Shown here piece by piece: positions 1 through 12,300 of a DNA stretch of 64,000 bases. This stretch comes from Hordeum vulgare subsp. vulgare. Its lineage: Eukaryota > Streptophyta > Magnoliopsida > Poales > Poaceae. The first letter of the stretch is position 1; the number at the start of each line of letters is the position of its first letter. The notes beneath the pieces are model-generated. The model was given only the letters and a program-made list of their open reading frames with translations, was not told the DNA's origin and searched no databases. Location of the stretch: contig NC_058518.1 of assembly GCF_904849725.1 (NCBI RefSeq), positions 330,048,581 through 330,112,580 of the forward strand. Reading direction: 5' to 3'. A program made the position numbers and the translations under genes.

Positions 1-1746
1 CTAGATACTTCTGCTCTTTGTGCTTCACTTATATCTTTTAGAGCACGACGGTGCGTGATTTGGTAGTTGGCTTATGCTATGAAAGTAGTCCCAAAGGTTA
101 TAGATACCCAAAGAGGATGCAAAAACCTCCATCTTCATGTGCACTGAATAGAAAGAGAAGTTTTGATTCCTTTCAAATAGTTTTGAGACGTGGATTTGGT
201 AATATTAAGAGTTATGTTAGTAGGGTGTTCTAAATCTAGAAATACTTGTGTTGAAGTTAGTGATTCCCGTAGCATGCATGTATGGTGAACCGCTATGTTA
301 GGAAGTTGGAGCATAATTGATCTATTGATTGTCATCCTTTGTGTTGAGGTCGGGATCGCGTGATGGTTTACACCTACCAACCCTTCCCCTCGGAGTATGC
401 GTTTAGCACTTTGTTTCGATTACTAATAAAAACTTTCGCAACAAGTATGTGAGTTCTTCATGACTAATGTGAATCCATGGTATAGATGCACTTTCACCTT
501 CCACCATTGCTAGCTTCTCTAGTGCCGCGCAATTCTCGACGGTGCACAAACCCACCAAATTCATTCCTCAAAACAGCCACCGTACCTACCTACTATGGCA
601 TTTTCATAGCCATTCCGAGATATATTGCCATGCAACTCCCACCGTTCCGTCTCATGACTTGTGCCGTCACTCTCACATTGCCATTGCATGACCGTAAGAT
701 AGCTAGCGAGATGTTTCAACGTCATACGCCATGCTAGATCGTTGGACATCCCGGTACACTGTCGGAGGCATTTCCTATGGAGTCATCATCATTGTGAGCT
801 TTGAGCTGTGAGTAAATAAAAGTGTGATGGTCATCATTATTAGAGCATTGTCCCATGTGAGGAAATAAAAATAATAATAATAAAGAGGCCAAAGAGCCCC
901 AAAACAAAAAAAGACAAAAAAGAGAGGCCTAAGAGCCCAAATGAAAAAGGAAAGAAAAAGAGAGAAGTGACAATGCTACTATCTTTTTCCACACTTGTGC
1001 TTCATAATAGCACCATGTTCTTCATGATTGAAAGTTTCTTGCTTTGTCACTACCATATGCTAGTGGGAATCACCATTATATAAATTGGCTTGTATATTCC
1101 AATGATGGGCTTCCTCAAAATTGCCTAGGTCTTCGTGAGCAAGCAAGTTGGATGCACACCCACTAATTTTCCTTTTGAGCTTTCACATACTTATAGCTCT
1201 AGTGCATCTCTTGTATGGCAATCCCTACTCATTCACATTGATATCTATTAATGGGAATCTCCATAGCCTATTGATACACCGAGTCAATGTGACCATCTCC
1301 TCCTTTTTTGTCTCACAACCACCACCACACTCTATTCCACCTATAGTGTTATATCCATGGCTCACGCTCATGTATTGCGTGATAGTTATAAAAAGTTTGA
1401 GAAAGTAAGAGTGCGAAAACAATTACTTGGCCAATACCGGGGTTATGCATGATTTACATTAGTTGTGTGAGGATGATGGAGCATAGCCAGACTATATGAT
1501 TTTGTAGGGATAACTTTCCTTGGCCTTGTTATTTTGAAAGTTCATGATTACTTTGCTAGTTTGCTTGAAGTATTACTGTTTTCATATCAATAGCAAACTA
1601 TTGTTTTGAATCTTACGGATCTCAACATTCATGTCACGTGAAATAAGTTGCAAAGGAAAACTATGCTAGGTAGCATTCCACGTCAAAAATTCATTCTTTA
1701 TCACTTCCCTACTCGAGGACGAGCAGGAATTAAGCTTGGGGATGCT
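1..1746 (+). mobile_element. Element A: 3' internal region of a plus-strand LTR retrotransposon
   Basis: This is non-coding sequence leading into the LTR that starts at 1747. A polypurine tract (AAGCTTGGGGATGCT, 1732-1746) sits directly against the LTR, which fixes the plus orientation. The stretch is the reverse complement of the 3' regions of elements B (16171-18660) and C (23137-25850). An example is the segment around 260-300, which matches 24545-24600 inverted. No gag or pol frame is visible; any coding part lies left of the window. The short ORFs here are not conserved in frame between the three copies and I treat them as non-coding. Confidence 0.75.
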
Positions 1747-2298
1747 TGATACGTCTCCAATGTATCTACAATTTTTTATGGTTTCATGATATTATCTTGT
1801 CAAACTTTTGATGTTTTGCATGCCTTTTATATATTTTTGGGACTAGCTTATTAACTCAGTGCCAAGTGTCAGTTCCTGTTTTTTCCATGTTTTTTGACCC
1901 CTTTCAGAGGAGATTTTGAAACGGAGTCCAAACGGAAGAAAATCCCCGAAAAGATTTTTTTGTAACGGAAGAAGATCGGGAAGCTTGAGAGCCCAGGCAG
2001 GGGAGCCTCAGGATCCCCACAAGCCCCCACCCCCTGGCCAGGGGGAGGCCGTGGCCCACAGGCTTGTGTGCCCCCTGAGCGCCCCCTGAGCGCCCCGTGA
2101 CCTAGGGATTGCGCCTATAAATTGCCTAAAAATCCCAAAAAAATCGAGAGATCATCGAAATTACTTTTCCGCTGCCGCAAGCTTCTGTCTCCGCAAGATC
2201 CCATCTGGGGCACGTTCTGGTGCCCTGTCGGAGGGGGGGTTCGTACACGGAGGGCTTCTTCATCAACACCATGACCTCTCCGATGATGCGTGAGTAGT

Positions 2299-3957
2299 TG
2301 ATACGTCTTAAACGTATCTATAATTTTTGATGGTTTCATGTTGTTATCTTGTCAACTTTGGATGTTTTATGTACCTTTTATATCTTTTTCAGGACTAACT
2401 TATTAATTCAGTGCCAAGTGCCAGTTCATGTTTTTCTGTGTTTTTGACTCTTTTCAGATCTGATTTTGGAACAGAGTCCAAACGGAATAAAATCCCCGAA
2501 ATAATTTTTTCCAGAACAGAAGAAGATCGGGGGACTTGAGGGCCAAGGCAGGAGCGCCACAAGGAGCCCACAAGCCCTGTAGCCGCCACCACGGGGCGGC
2601 GGCTACCAGGCTTATGGCCCCCCTGGAGCTCCCCTGCCCTAGCTCTTTCGCCTATATATTCCCTAAAATCCAGAAAAAAATCAGGGCATCCACGAAAACA
2701 CTTTGCCGCCGCCGCAAGCTTCCGTTTCCGCGAGATCTCATCTGGAGACCCTTCCCAGTGCCTTGCCGGAGGGGACTTTGGAGTTGGAGGGCTTCTACAT
2801 CAACATCATCGCCTCTCCAATGACTCGTGAGTAGTCCACTTCAGACCTACGGGTCCGTAGTTAGTAGCTAGATGGCTTCTTCTCTCTCTTGGATCTTCAA
2901 TACAAAGTTCTCCATGATCCTCATGGAGATCTATCCGATGTAATCCTCTTTGGCGGTGTGTTTGTCGAGATCCGATGAATTGTGGATTTGTGATCAGATT
3001 ATCTATGAATTATATTTGAGTCTTTGTTGATTTCTTATATGCATGGTTTGATATCCTTGTAAGTCTCTCCGAGTCTTGGGTTTTGTTTGGCTAACTAGAT
3101 CTATGATTCTTGCAATGGGAGAAGTGCTTGGTTTTGGGTTCATACCTTGTGGTGACCTTTCCGAGTGACAGAAGGGGCAGCAAGGCACACATCATGTTGT
3201 TTCCATCAAGGGTAACAAGATGTGCTTTTATCGTAGATATGAGATTGTCCATCTACATCATGTCATCTTACTTAAGGCGTTGCTCTGTTCTTATGAACTT
3301 AATACACTAGATGCATGCTGGATAGTGGTCAACGTGTGGAGTAATAGTAGTAGATGCAGAAAGTATCGGTCTACTTGTTTTGGACGTGATGCCTATAGAT
3401 ATAATCATTGCCATAGATAACGTCACGACTTTGCGCGGTTCTATCAATTGCTCGACAGTAATTCGTTCACCCACCGTCTACTTGCTTTCATGAGAGAAGC
3501 CACTAGTGAACACTACGGCCCCGGGTCTATTCACAACTATTGTTTTCACTTTCACTTTTACTTTGCTTTGTTTACTTTTTTGCTTTCAGCTCTCACTTTG
3601 CAAACAATCTATAAGGGATTGACAACCCCTTCATAGCGTTGGGTGCAAGCTCTTTGTGTTTGTGCAGGTACTTGTGACTTGACGCGATCCTCCCTCTAGA
3701 TCGATACCTTGGTTCTCAAAACTGAGGGAAATACTTACGCCGATGTTCTACATCACCCTTTCCGCTTCGAGGGAACACCAACGCAAGGCTCCAAGGCCAC
3801 GGGGGAATCCTTTGCATATTTGCCAAGGAAGTCCCTAACGGCGTAGCCATAGCAGAAGGATTCCTGGCGCCGTTGCCGAGGAGTATCAAGACAAGAATAG
3901 TCCCCCATCAATACGCTTATTTCTGGCCCCGTTGGAAGGTCTTTTGTTGCAGTAGCA
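2299..3957 (+). mobile_element. Solo LTR (Athila-like family, same family as element B)
   Basis: A 1659-bp LTR running from TGATACGTCTTAAACG to ..GTTGCAGTAGCA. Perfect 5-bp target duplications GTAGT flank it at 2294-2298 and 3958-3962. No internal region follows, so it is a solo LTR, as left by recombination between the two LTRs of one element. It closely resembles the reverse complement of B's LTRs. Its last ~110 bp contain two primer-binding-like motifs (GGCGCCGTTGCCGAGGAG near 3867 and GGCCCCGTTGGAAG near 3925). Confidence 0.9.
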
Positions 3958-4454
3958 GTAGTTCACCATAGACCTACGGGTCCATAGCTAGTAACTAGAT
4001 GGCTTCTTCTCTCTCTTGGATTTTCAATACAAAGTTCTCCATGATCTTCATGGAGATCTATCCGATGCAATCTTCTTTTGCGGTGTGTTTGTCGAGATCC
4101 GGGGAATTGTGGATTTATGATGAGATTATCTATGAATCTTATTTCAGTTTCTTTTGATCTCTCTTATGCATGATTTCATATCCTTGTAATTCTCTTCGAG
4201 TTGTGGGTTTTATCTGGCCAACTAGATCTACGATTCTTGTAATGGGAGAAGTGCTTGGTTTTGGGTTCATACCGTGCGGTGACCTCACCTAGTGACAGAA
4301 GGGGTAGCGAGGCACGCATCGTGTTGTTGCCATAAAGGGTAAAAAGATGGGGTTTTCATCATTGGTTTGAGATAATCCCTCTACATCATGTCATCTAGCT
4401 AAAGGCGTTACTCTGTTCGTCATGAACTCAATACACTAGATACATGCTGAATAG

Positions 4455-6080
4455 TGCTACTGCAACAAAAGACCTTCCAATGGCGCCAGAAATAGGCACG
4501 TCGATGGGAGAATACTTGGCTTGATCCTTTGCTGTGGCTACGCCGTAAGGGACTTTCTAGGCAAGTATGCAAAGGATTTCCCCCGTGGCCTTGGAGCCTT
4601 GCGTTGGTGTTCCCTCGAAGCGGAAAGGGTGATCTAGCGTAGCGGTGGTAAGTACTTCCCTCAGTTTGAGAACCAAGGTATCGATCCAGTGGAGGAGTAT
4701 CTCAAGATCCTGCACAAACACAAAAACTTGCTCCCAACGCTATGAAGGGGTTGACAATCCCTTATAGATTGTTTGCCAAGTGAGAACTGAAAGCAACAAA
4801 GTAACAAAGCAAAGTAAAAGCGGAGGTGAAAACAATGGATGTGAATACACCCGGGGGGCGTAGTGTTTACTAGTGGCTTCTCTCATGAAAGCAAGTAGAC
4901 GGTGGGTGAACAAATTACTGTCGAGCAATTGATAGAACCGCGCAAAGTCGTGATGATATCTATGCAATGATTGTTTCTATAGGCATCACGTCCGAAACAA
5001 GTAGACAGATACTTTCTGCATCTACTACTATTACTCCACACGTCGACCGCTATCCAGCATGCATCTAGTGTATTAAGTCCATAAGAACAGAGTAACGCCT
5101 TAAGCAAGATGACATGATCTAGAGGGATAATCTCAAACCAATAATAAAAATCCCATCTTTTTACCCTTGATGGCAACTACTTGATGTGTTCCTTGCTGCC
5201 CCTACTGTCACTGAGAAAGGTCACCACATGGTAGAACCCAAAACCAAGCACTTCTCCCATTGCAAGAATCATAGATCTAGTTGGCCAAACAAAACCCAAG
5301 ACTCGGAGAGACTTACAAGGATATCAAATCATGCATATAAGAAATCAGCAAAGACTCAAATATATATCATAGATAATATGATCACAAATCTACAATTCAT
5401 CAGATCTCGACAAACACACCGCCAAAGAAGATTACATCGGATAGATCTCCAGGAAGATCATGGAGAACTTTGTATTGAAGATCCAAGAGAGAGAAGAAGC
5501 CATCTAGCTACTAACTACGGACCCGTAGGTTTGAAGTGAACTACTCACGAGTCATTGGAGGGGCGATGATGATGATGAAGAAGCCCTCCAACTCCAAAGT
5601 CCCCTCTGGCAGGGTGCCGGGAAGGGTCTCCAGATGAGATCTCGCGGAAACGGAAGCTTGCAGCGGCGGAAAAGTATTTTCGAGGCTCCCCTGATTTTTT
5701 GCGGAATATTTGGGAATTTATAGGCCAAAGACCTGGGTCATGGGGCGGCCAGGGTGGCCACAAGCTTGCCCACCGCCGCCTCCCCCCTGGTGGCGTGGTG
5801 GGAGCTTGTGGGCTCCCTGGAGCCACCTGGCTTGGCCCAAAGGCCCCCTGGTCTTCTTTCGTTCGGGAAAAAATCATTTCGGGGTTTTTCTTCCGTTTGG
5901 ACTCCATTCCAAAATCAGATCTAAAAAGAGTCAAAAACACGGAAAAAACAGGAACTCGCACTTGGCAGTGAATTAATAAGTTAGTCCCAAAAAAGATAAA
6001 AAAGGTACATAAAACAACCAAAGAAGACAAGATTACAACGTGAAACCATCAAAAATTATAGATACGTTTGAGACGTATCA
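4455..6080 (-). repeat. Element B 3' LTR
   Basis: A 1626-bp LTR. On the plus strand it reads TGCTACTGCAAC.. to ..GAGACGTATCA. It differs from its partner at 20980-22603 by scattered substitutions and small indels (for example around 4500-4560 against 21025-21080), so the insertion is not very recent. Open frames inside it, such as the one near 5186-5539, are chance readings of LTR sequence. Confidence 0.9.
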
Positions 6081-6240
6081 AGCATCCCCAAGCTTAACTC
6101 TTGCTCACCCTCGAGTAGGGAAGTGATAAGAATGAATTTTTGATGATTTCATGCTACCTAGCATAGGTGTCCTTTGTAATTCCTTTTATGTGACGTGAAT
6201 GTTCAGATCAATTAGATTCAAAACAATAGTTTGCTATTGA

Positions 6241-7816
6241 TGCCAACTGTTCTTCCCCTTTGCAACAGCACCGGAAGAATGGTGTTAGCACTCTCCGGCA
6301 ATCGAAACTAGAAGAATGTTATTGATAGCCCACAAGCGCATGGGATCGTAGCAGTTTTCGAGGGTAGAGTATTCGACCCAAATTTGTTGATTCGCACGAC
6401 GGGAGGTGAGAGAATACTCTCAAGTATTAGCAGTTGAATTGTCAGATTCAACCACACCTGAAAGATTAGTATCTGCAAGCAAAGTAGTAACATCAAAGTA
6501 GCGAGTAACGGCAGTGGCAAGGAACAGAAGTAGTGACAGCAGTAGCAAATAGCAACACTAGCAAGCGATAGTAGTAGCAACAGTAACAACAGTAGCAACA
6601 GTAGTAGCAGCACCAGTAGAGCAAGACAAGTAACAGCAGTAGCAACAGTAGTAGCAGCAGGAGAGCAAAACAAGTAACAGCAGTAGCAACAGTAGGACAA
6701 ACTCGTAGGCAATGGGTCGGTGATTTGTTTGGATGATATTCATCATGCAACAGCTATAACACAGAGAGATATGTGGCTAGCTCCCGTTCGTCAATGTGAT
6801 GTAGGCGTGCATTCCATGTGTCGTCATACGTGCTTAGGGAAAAGAACTTGCATGACATCTATTCTCCATCCCTCCCGTGGCAACATGGTCCAAAAGGAAA
6901 CTACGGGATATTAAGGTTCTCCTTTTAATAAAGAACCGGACCAATGCATTAGAACTTGGTGAACACATGAACTCCTCAAACTATGGTCATCATCGGGAGT
7001 GGTTCTGGTTATTGTCACTCCGGGGTTGTCGGATCATAACACATAGTAGGTAACTACAACTTGCAAGATTGGATCTAAAACACACATATATTGATGACAA
7101 CATAATAATTTCAGATCTGAAATCATGGCACTCGGGCCCTAGTGACAAGCATTAAGCATGGCAAAGTAGTAGCAACATCAATCTCACAACATAGTGGATA
7201 CTAGGGATCAATCCCCATCAAAACTAACTCGATTACATGATAGATCGCATCCTACTCATCACCGCCCAGCGAGCCTACGAATAGATTACTCACGAACGAC
7301 GAAGAGCTTCATGGAATTGGAGAGGTAAGAAGGTTGATGATGACGATGGCGATGATTTCCCCTCTCTGGAGCCCAAGACGAACTCCAGATCTACCCTCCA
7401 GATGAAGAACAGGTGGTGGCGGCGCCTCCGTATCATAAACGTAGTGAAAACTTCTTTTTTATTTTTTTTGGGACGAAAGGGATCTTATAGAGCTGGAATT
7501 GGGGGCGGCAGAGCCGTGTGGGCCCCACAAGCCTGCCCACCGCCACCAGGGGGTTGGTGGCGGAGCCAGGGCTTGTGGCCCACTGGCCCACCCCCTGAGG
7601 TGGAACTTGGCGCAGATATTTTTCTTATTTTCCAAAACTGCTCCCCGTAAATTTTCAGGACGTTTGGAGAACTTTGATTTCTGCACAAAAATAACACCAA
7701 GGCAATTTTGCTGAAAACAGCGTCAGTCGAGGTTAGTTCCATTCAAATCATGCAAATTATAGTCCAAAACAAGGGCAAAAGAGTTTGGAAAAGTAAATAC
7801 AATGGAGACGTATCAA
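6241..7816 (-). repeat. Element D 3' LTR
   Basis: 1576 bp, reading TGCCAACTG.. to ..GACGTATCAA on the plus strand. Just right of it is CTCCCCCAAGCTT, the reverse complement of a polypurine tract. It contains a long AGC/AAC-type trinucleotide stretch at about 6520-6700. Confidence 0.88.
6520..6700. repeat. Degenerate trinucleotide repeat (AGT-AGC-AAC type) in element D LTR
   Basis: Mixed AGTAGCAACAG units; the matching stretch in the other LTR is at about 14865-15050. It opens long frames on the minus strand (poly-Leu or Cys-Tyr) that are low-complexity artefacts. The copy number of some blocks differs between the two LTRs, as expected from slippage after insertion. Confidence 0.8.
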
Positions 7817-9685
7817 CTCCCCCAAGCTTAAAACCTTGCTTGTCCTCAAGCAACTCAGTTGACAAACTGAGAGAGAAAGAAAAACTTTGACAAACTCTGT
7901 TTGGTCTTGTTGTTGCAACTATGTCTAACTCATAACCAGAATTTCAGCAAGATCACAAGTTAACCACATAAGCAAATGACACAAAGGTCTCACGGTAAAC
8001 TAATATCAATGGCATAATCAGCTAACGAGCAAATAATAATGAGTTTCAAATACCAACACTTCAATCAAAACAAGCATGAAGCAATATGAATAGGTGGTAT
8101 CTCGCTAGCTCTTTCTGAGACCGCAAAACATAAATGCAGAGCACTTTCAAAGATCAAGGGCTGACTAAACATTGTAGTTCTTAGCAACGAAGATCCAGTC
8201 ATAGTCATACTCAATATCAATCAAAAGCAAAGCATAAAAATGACAGAGGTGCTCTCTAATTGGTGCTTATATAAGAGGAGGATGACTCGGTAGGAAAATA
8301 AATAGACAGGCCCTTCGCAGAGGGAAGCATTGATTTGCAGAGGTGCCAGAGCTCAAGCTTTGAAAACATAGATAATAATTTTGGGTGGCATGCTTTCATT
8401 GTCAATGCAATGACCAAGAGTTCTCAATATCTTCCATGCTACTCATGCTATAGGCTAGCCGAATCCTCGGGTACCGTCCATACCAACATCAATCCGAGGG
8501 GAGTCTTGTTTTACAGTTATGTTTTCGACTTAAGCATGGAACTGGGCATTCCAATTACCGGCCCCTTTCTCGTGAATGACTGTGAATAAACACATGTCGA
8601 GGATAACACTCCTAGTATGGAAGATATCAATAGCCCCCTGTCACCACATGAGCGGTTCGGGCATGCAAAACAGATTGTTTCTTGAAGGTTTAGAGAGTGG
8701 CACGTGCAAATTTACTTGGAACGACAGGTAGATACCGCAAATAGGTAGGTATGGTGGACTCTCATGGAAAAACTTTTGGGTTTATGGAAGTGGATGCACA
8801 AGCAGTATTCCGCTTAGTACAAGTGAAGGCTAGCAAAAGACTGGGAAGCGACCAACTAGAGAGCGACAACAGTCATCAAGATGCAATGAGTTTGACTAAC
8901 ATTGAATGCAAGCATGAACAGGATATAAATCACCATGAATACGAACATCATAGAGGCTATGTTGATTTTGTTTCAACTACATGCATGAACATGCGCCAAG
9001 TCAAGCCACTTGAAACATTCAAAGGAGAATACCATCCTATCATACTACATCATGCATAGTCATCTCAAAATCTATGTTGGCATTCAAGACAAACCATTAT
9101 AAGCTCTCAGCTAAATAAGCATGGCATCAGAAACTATGATCTCTAAGTTGTCATTGCAAACATGGTTCTCTCACAACAAAGCTAAATCTGGGTCGACAAG
9201 CTAGTCATATTTACAAAAACAAAATAGATAGAGTTCATACCAGCTTTTCAGTCTCAGTCACTTCATCATATATCATCATTGTTGCCTTTCATTTGCACGA
9301 TCGAACGATGAAAACAATAATAAGTGCATTGGACTAAGCTGAATCTGCAGGCAGACACAAAGGAGGAGACAAAATAATATGGCTCTTTGAAAGCTAAACA
9401 GGTAAGCATGCAAGAACCAATAAACATTGTAACCAATATCTTCTACCTTTACACAAAGAAGAAGAAAACTATTTACACGGGAAATCTCCCAACAAGCAAA
9501 AGAATAAAGGAAAATCTTTTTGGGTTTTCTCAAAAGGACACAAAACAAGAAAACGAAAATAAACTAGCATGGATAATAGAGTGGCAAAGTGTGAACACCG
9601 GCTAACAAAGTGAAAGCATAAGCATGAATGTAAAGTCGGTGAGAACACGTACTCCCCCAATCTTAGGCTTTTGGCCTAGTTTGGT
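7817..9685 (-). mobile_element. Element D 3' non-coding region
   Basis: About 1.9 kb between ORF1 and the 3' LTR. It is A/T-rich with no frame that I can support on either strand. A polypurine tract borders the LTR (reverse complement of 7817-7830). Short ORFs on both strands overlap each other and carry no recognisable motif. Confidence 0.65.
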
Positions 9686-10752
9686 CTACTCCCATGGTGG
9701 GAAATCACCAGCTCCAGGATACTCCGAAGCAGACTGTGGATGCCACTGTTGTGTGAGCTCCTCTGGCTCCCACTGATAAACTGGCGTCTGGTACTCGACT
9801 GGCGGCTCAGGCACGGGCGCCTGTGGTTGGGCCAAGCCCCAATATGCGTAGATGTCCGCGGGCATAATAGTGTACCTGCATGCATGAAGATCAAACAAAG
9901 AAGGAGCAGGCAAAGTAATAGTCTGTCGAGTACCCTGACTAAACACCAGGTTATAAATCATCCGTCTACTAGCATCTCTATCCAGAAAATCATGGCGAAC
10001 CATGCTGTCATAATCCAGATATCTCTCAGGGAGAAGCATCTCTCCTTCCTCTCCCAGTCTAATGGGTATCTCAAAGTGTCTGGCAAGACGGGTAGCATAG
10101 ATACCTCCATAGACGACTCCTTTAGAACGGTTCAGGTTCAACCGTTGAGCTACTATAGCGCCCAAGCTATAAGTCTTATCGTTATAAAGGCCTTCGCGCA
10201 AAACCGCAAGGTCTGGAGAACTAAGTGATCCAGCCTCCCCACGGCCAATCAAACATTTTCCCACAAATAGTGAGAAGTACCGAAGAATAGGAAAATGTAT
10301 GCTAGCAATTCTAGTGCGAGACACTCCTCTCTCCTCTCCAACAGCAATAGAACCAATAAATCCTCCAAATCCCGTGGACGAGGGTCACGGATATCCCCAA
10401 CATAAGGTAATTTGCATACATTGCAAAAATCCTGCAGCGTCATGCACTGGGGGACATCGTATATCATGAACTCAACCACGGGAGGATTCTTCCTCGGGTA
10501 AAAGTTGAAGCTTTGAACGAAAATATTGGTGAGGAGGAGGTATTGTGGGCACTTATCTTCAACGAACGTAGTAAGACCTGCGTTCTCCACCAAGTAATAA
10601 AAGTCTTCATAGAGTCCGACGGCGCGCAAAAATTCATCACTTGGCCACTCGCACGCTCGAACTTCTGTGACTCAAGGGACTACGTACTTGGGGTAATTCT
10701 TCTCATCCTCCTTGGTGTTACGGCTTGAAGAGCCTCTCAAGAATCTCCTCAT
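9686..10752 (-). pseudogene. Athila ORF1-like protein of element D, broken
   Basis: The frame starts at the ATG at 10752 (MRRFLRGSSSRNTK), is stopped by TGA at 10672-10674, continues through a conserved part (VGLYEDFYYLVENAG, QDFCNVCKLPYVG), then shifts frame near 10318 and runs to 9686 (RYFSLFVGKCLIGR, RDIYAYWG-like end, Pro/Gln-rich tail). From memory it resembles the family called ATHILA ORF-1, whose role is unknown; in autonomous relatives it sits 3' of pol. Here it is the only gene 3' of gag-protease. One stop and one frameshift make it non-functional. Confidence 0.6.
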
Positions 10753-11560
10753 CTTTTCCTTTTTCTAGCTCTGAAAAATTCTGAAATTTTTAGAGACTTC
10801 GAAAGAAAAGTGAATAAAGATTAACCCAACTTGTAGCAACTACTCCTACTAGTGCCTAGAGACATTATCACGCGCTAAAACTACTTGGGACCAGCTAAAA
10901 TCAACTTTTCTAGCTCAAGAACAGGGTCACCAAGGTAACAAGAATACGCGAAGGATAAAGCACTAGAGCAAAAACTAATTGGACCAATGGAGGAGTCACT
11001 TACCAAGGAGTAATTTCCCCAAAACAGTTCGGAGAATGGTGCTTTGAGCAAGGAGATCGAAAATCACAGCCAAATGAGCAAGAACACGGGTTTGAGCTGC
11101 GAAACAATTTTTTCTGGAGGTGGAAGAAGAGGCTAGGAGCTGGAATGAGTGGAGGGGGTGCCTGTGGGCCCCACAAGCTTGCACCCCGCCACCACGGGGG
11201 TAGGTGGCAGTGGGGGGTCTTGTGGCCCATTGGTCAGGCCCCCTGACCAGCTCTCAGGCCCAGAAATTTTCAAAAATTCCAGAAAAAATCATACTAAATT
11301 TTCAAGACCATCGGAGAACTTTTATTTTCGAGGTATTTTTCTCCGGGACGCTAAAACAGAAAATAGGAAAAGCTAAACTAATTCTATCATTTTTCTTCTA
11401 AGCAACAGAAAAGGAAAACTTAAAACAAAGGTATGTGACTCTTTGATTCATCCGTCTCATGGTCATCGAAAGAAATCCGTCAATGGGGTTGATCAAGTCC
11501 TTATGACAAAATTTTCTCGAATCGCAAGAGAGAACGGAGAATTTTCGAATAGCCACTAAG
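10753..11560 (-). mobile_element. LTR-like spacer inside element D, where pol would be expected
   Basis: No coding signal. The part at about 11100-11400 resembles the middle of D's own LTR (7480-7690): a gagctggaat start, a gtgggccccacaag block, a GC-rich hairpin-like CCACCNNGG block, and a C/T-rich tail with TTTTCAAGACCATCGGAGAA. Its position between protease and ORF1 suggests pol was replaced by recombination rather than lost by simple decay. Confidence 0.5.
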
Positions 11561-12300
11561 TCACCTCAATGGGGATATGTATCTCCCCAACAAGAAAATC
11601 ATACTACATCTTGACACGAGGAATAGGGCATTCAAAGCTCCCAATGAGAATCGATGAATTCTTTTCGATAGCATTGATGCAATGTACTTGATATCGTTTC
11701 TCCGGAAAGTGCACTGTGTGCTCATTACCGTTGACATGGAAGTGACATTGCCTTTGTTGCAATCTATAACAGCCCCTGCAGTGTTTAAAAAGGGTCTTCT
11801 GAGGATGATAGCCATGGCATCATCCTTAGGAATATCCAAGATAACAAAGTCTGTTAAGATAGTGGTATTAGCAACCACAACAGGCACATCGTCGCAAATG
11901 CCGATATGGAAAGTAGTTGATTTGTCGGCCATTTGCAGAGAAATTTCAGTGGGTGTCAACTTATCCAATTCAAGTCTACGATAAAGAGAGAGCGGCATAA
12001 CACTAACACCGGCTCCAAGGTCACATAAGGCAATTCTTACGGAGTTTCCTTTAATAGAGCAAGGTATAGTGGGCACTCCGGGATCACCAAGTTTCTTAGG
12101 AGTTCCACCTTTAAAAGTGTAATTGGCAAGCATGGTGGAGATCTCAAGATCTGGTATCTTCCGTTTATTAGTCACGATATCTTTCATGTACTTGGCATAC
12201 AGAGACATCTTGAGCATATCAGTTAACCGCATCTACAGAAAGACGGGTCTTATCATCTCAATGAAGCACTCAAAATCCTCATCATCCTTTTTTCTTGGAT
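11561..12300 (-). pseudogene. Element D retropepsin-like protease, broken
   Basis: The frame enters from gag after the A6 shift, meets a TAG at 12233-12235, then continues from MRLTDMLKMSLYAKYMKDI. The catalytic region reads LCDLGAGVSVMPLSLY. The downstream motif, normally ILGRPFL as in element B, is ILRRPFL here: the conserved Gly is changed to Arg. The order gag then protease on one strand is standard for Athila elements. No RT follows; the next 800 bp are LTR-like spacer. Function lost. Confidence 0.78.

Noticed and set aside
5186..5539. 117-aa plus-strand ORF
   Set aside because: Lies inside an LTR; the equivalent place in the partner LTR (about 21715-22060) does not keep a comparable frame.
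6308..6750. Poly-Leu and Cys/Tyr-rich minus-strand ORFs (also 14654-15092)
   Set aside because: Translations of a trinucleotide repeat in element D's LTRs.
8751..9059. 102-aa plus-strand ORF in element D's 3' region
   Set aside because: Opposite strand to the element, no motif, and the similar region of a relative near 30900 is not coding.
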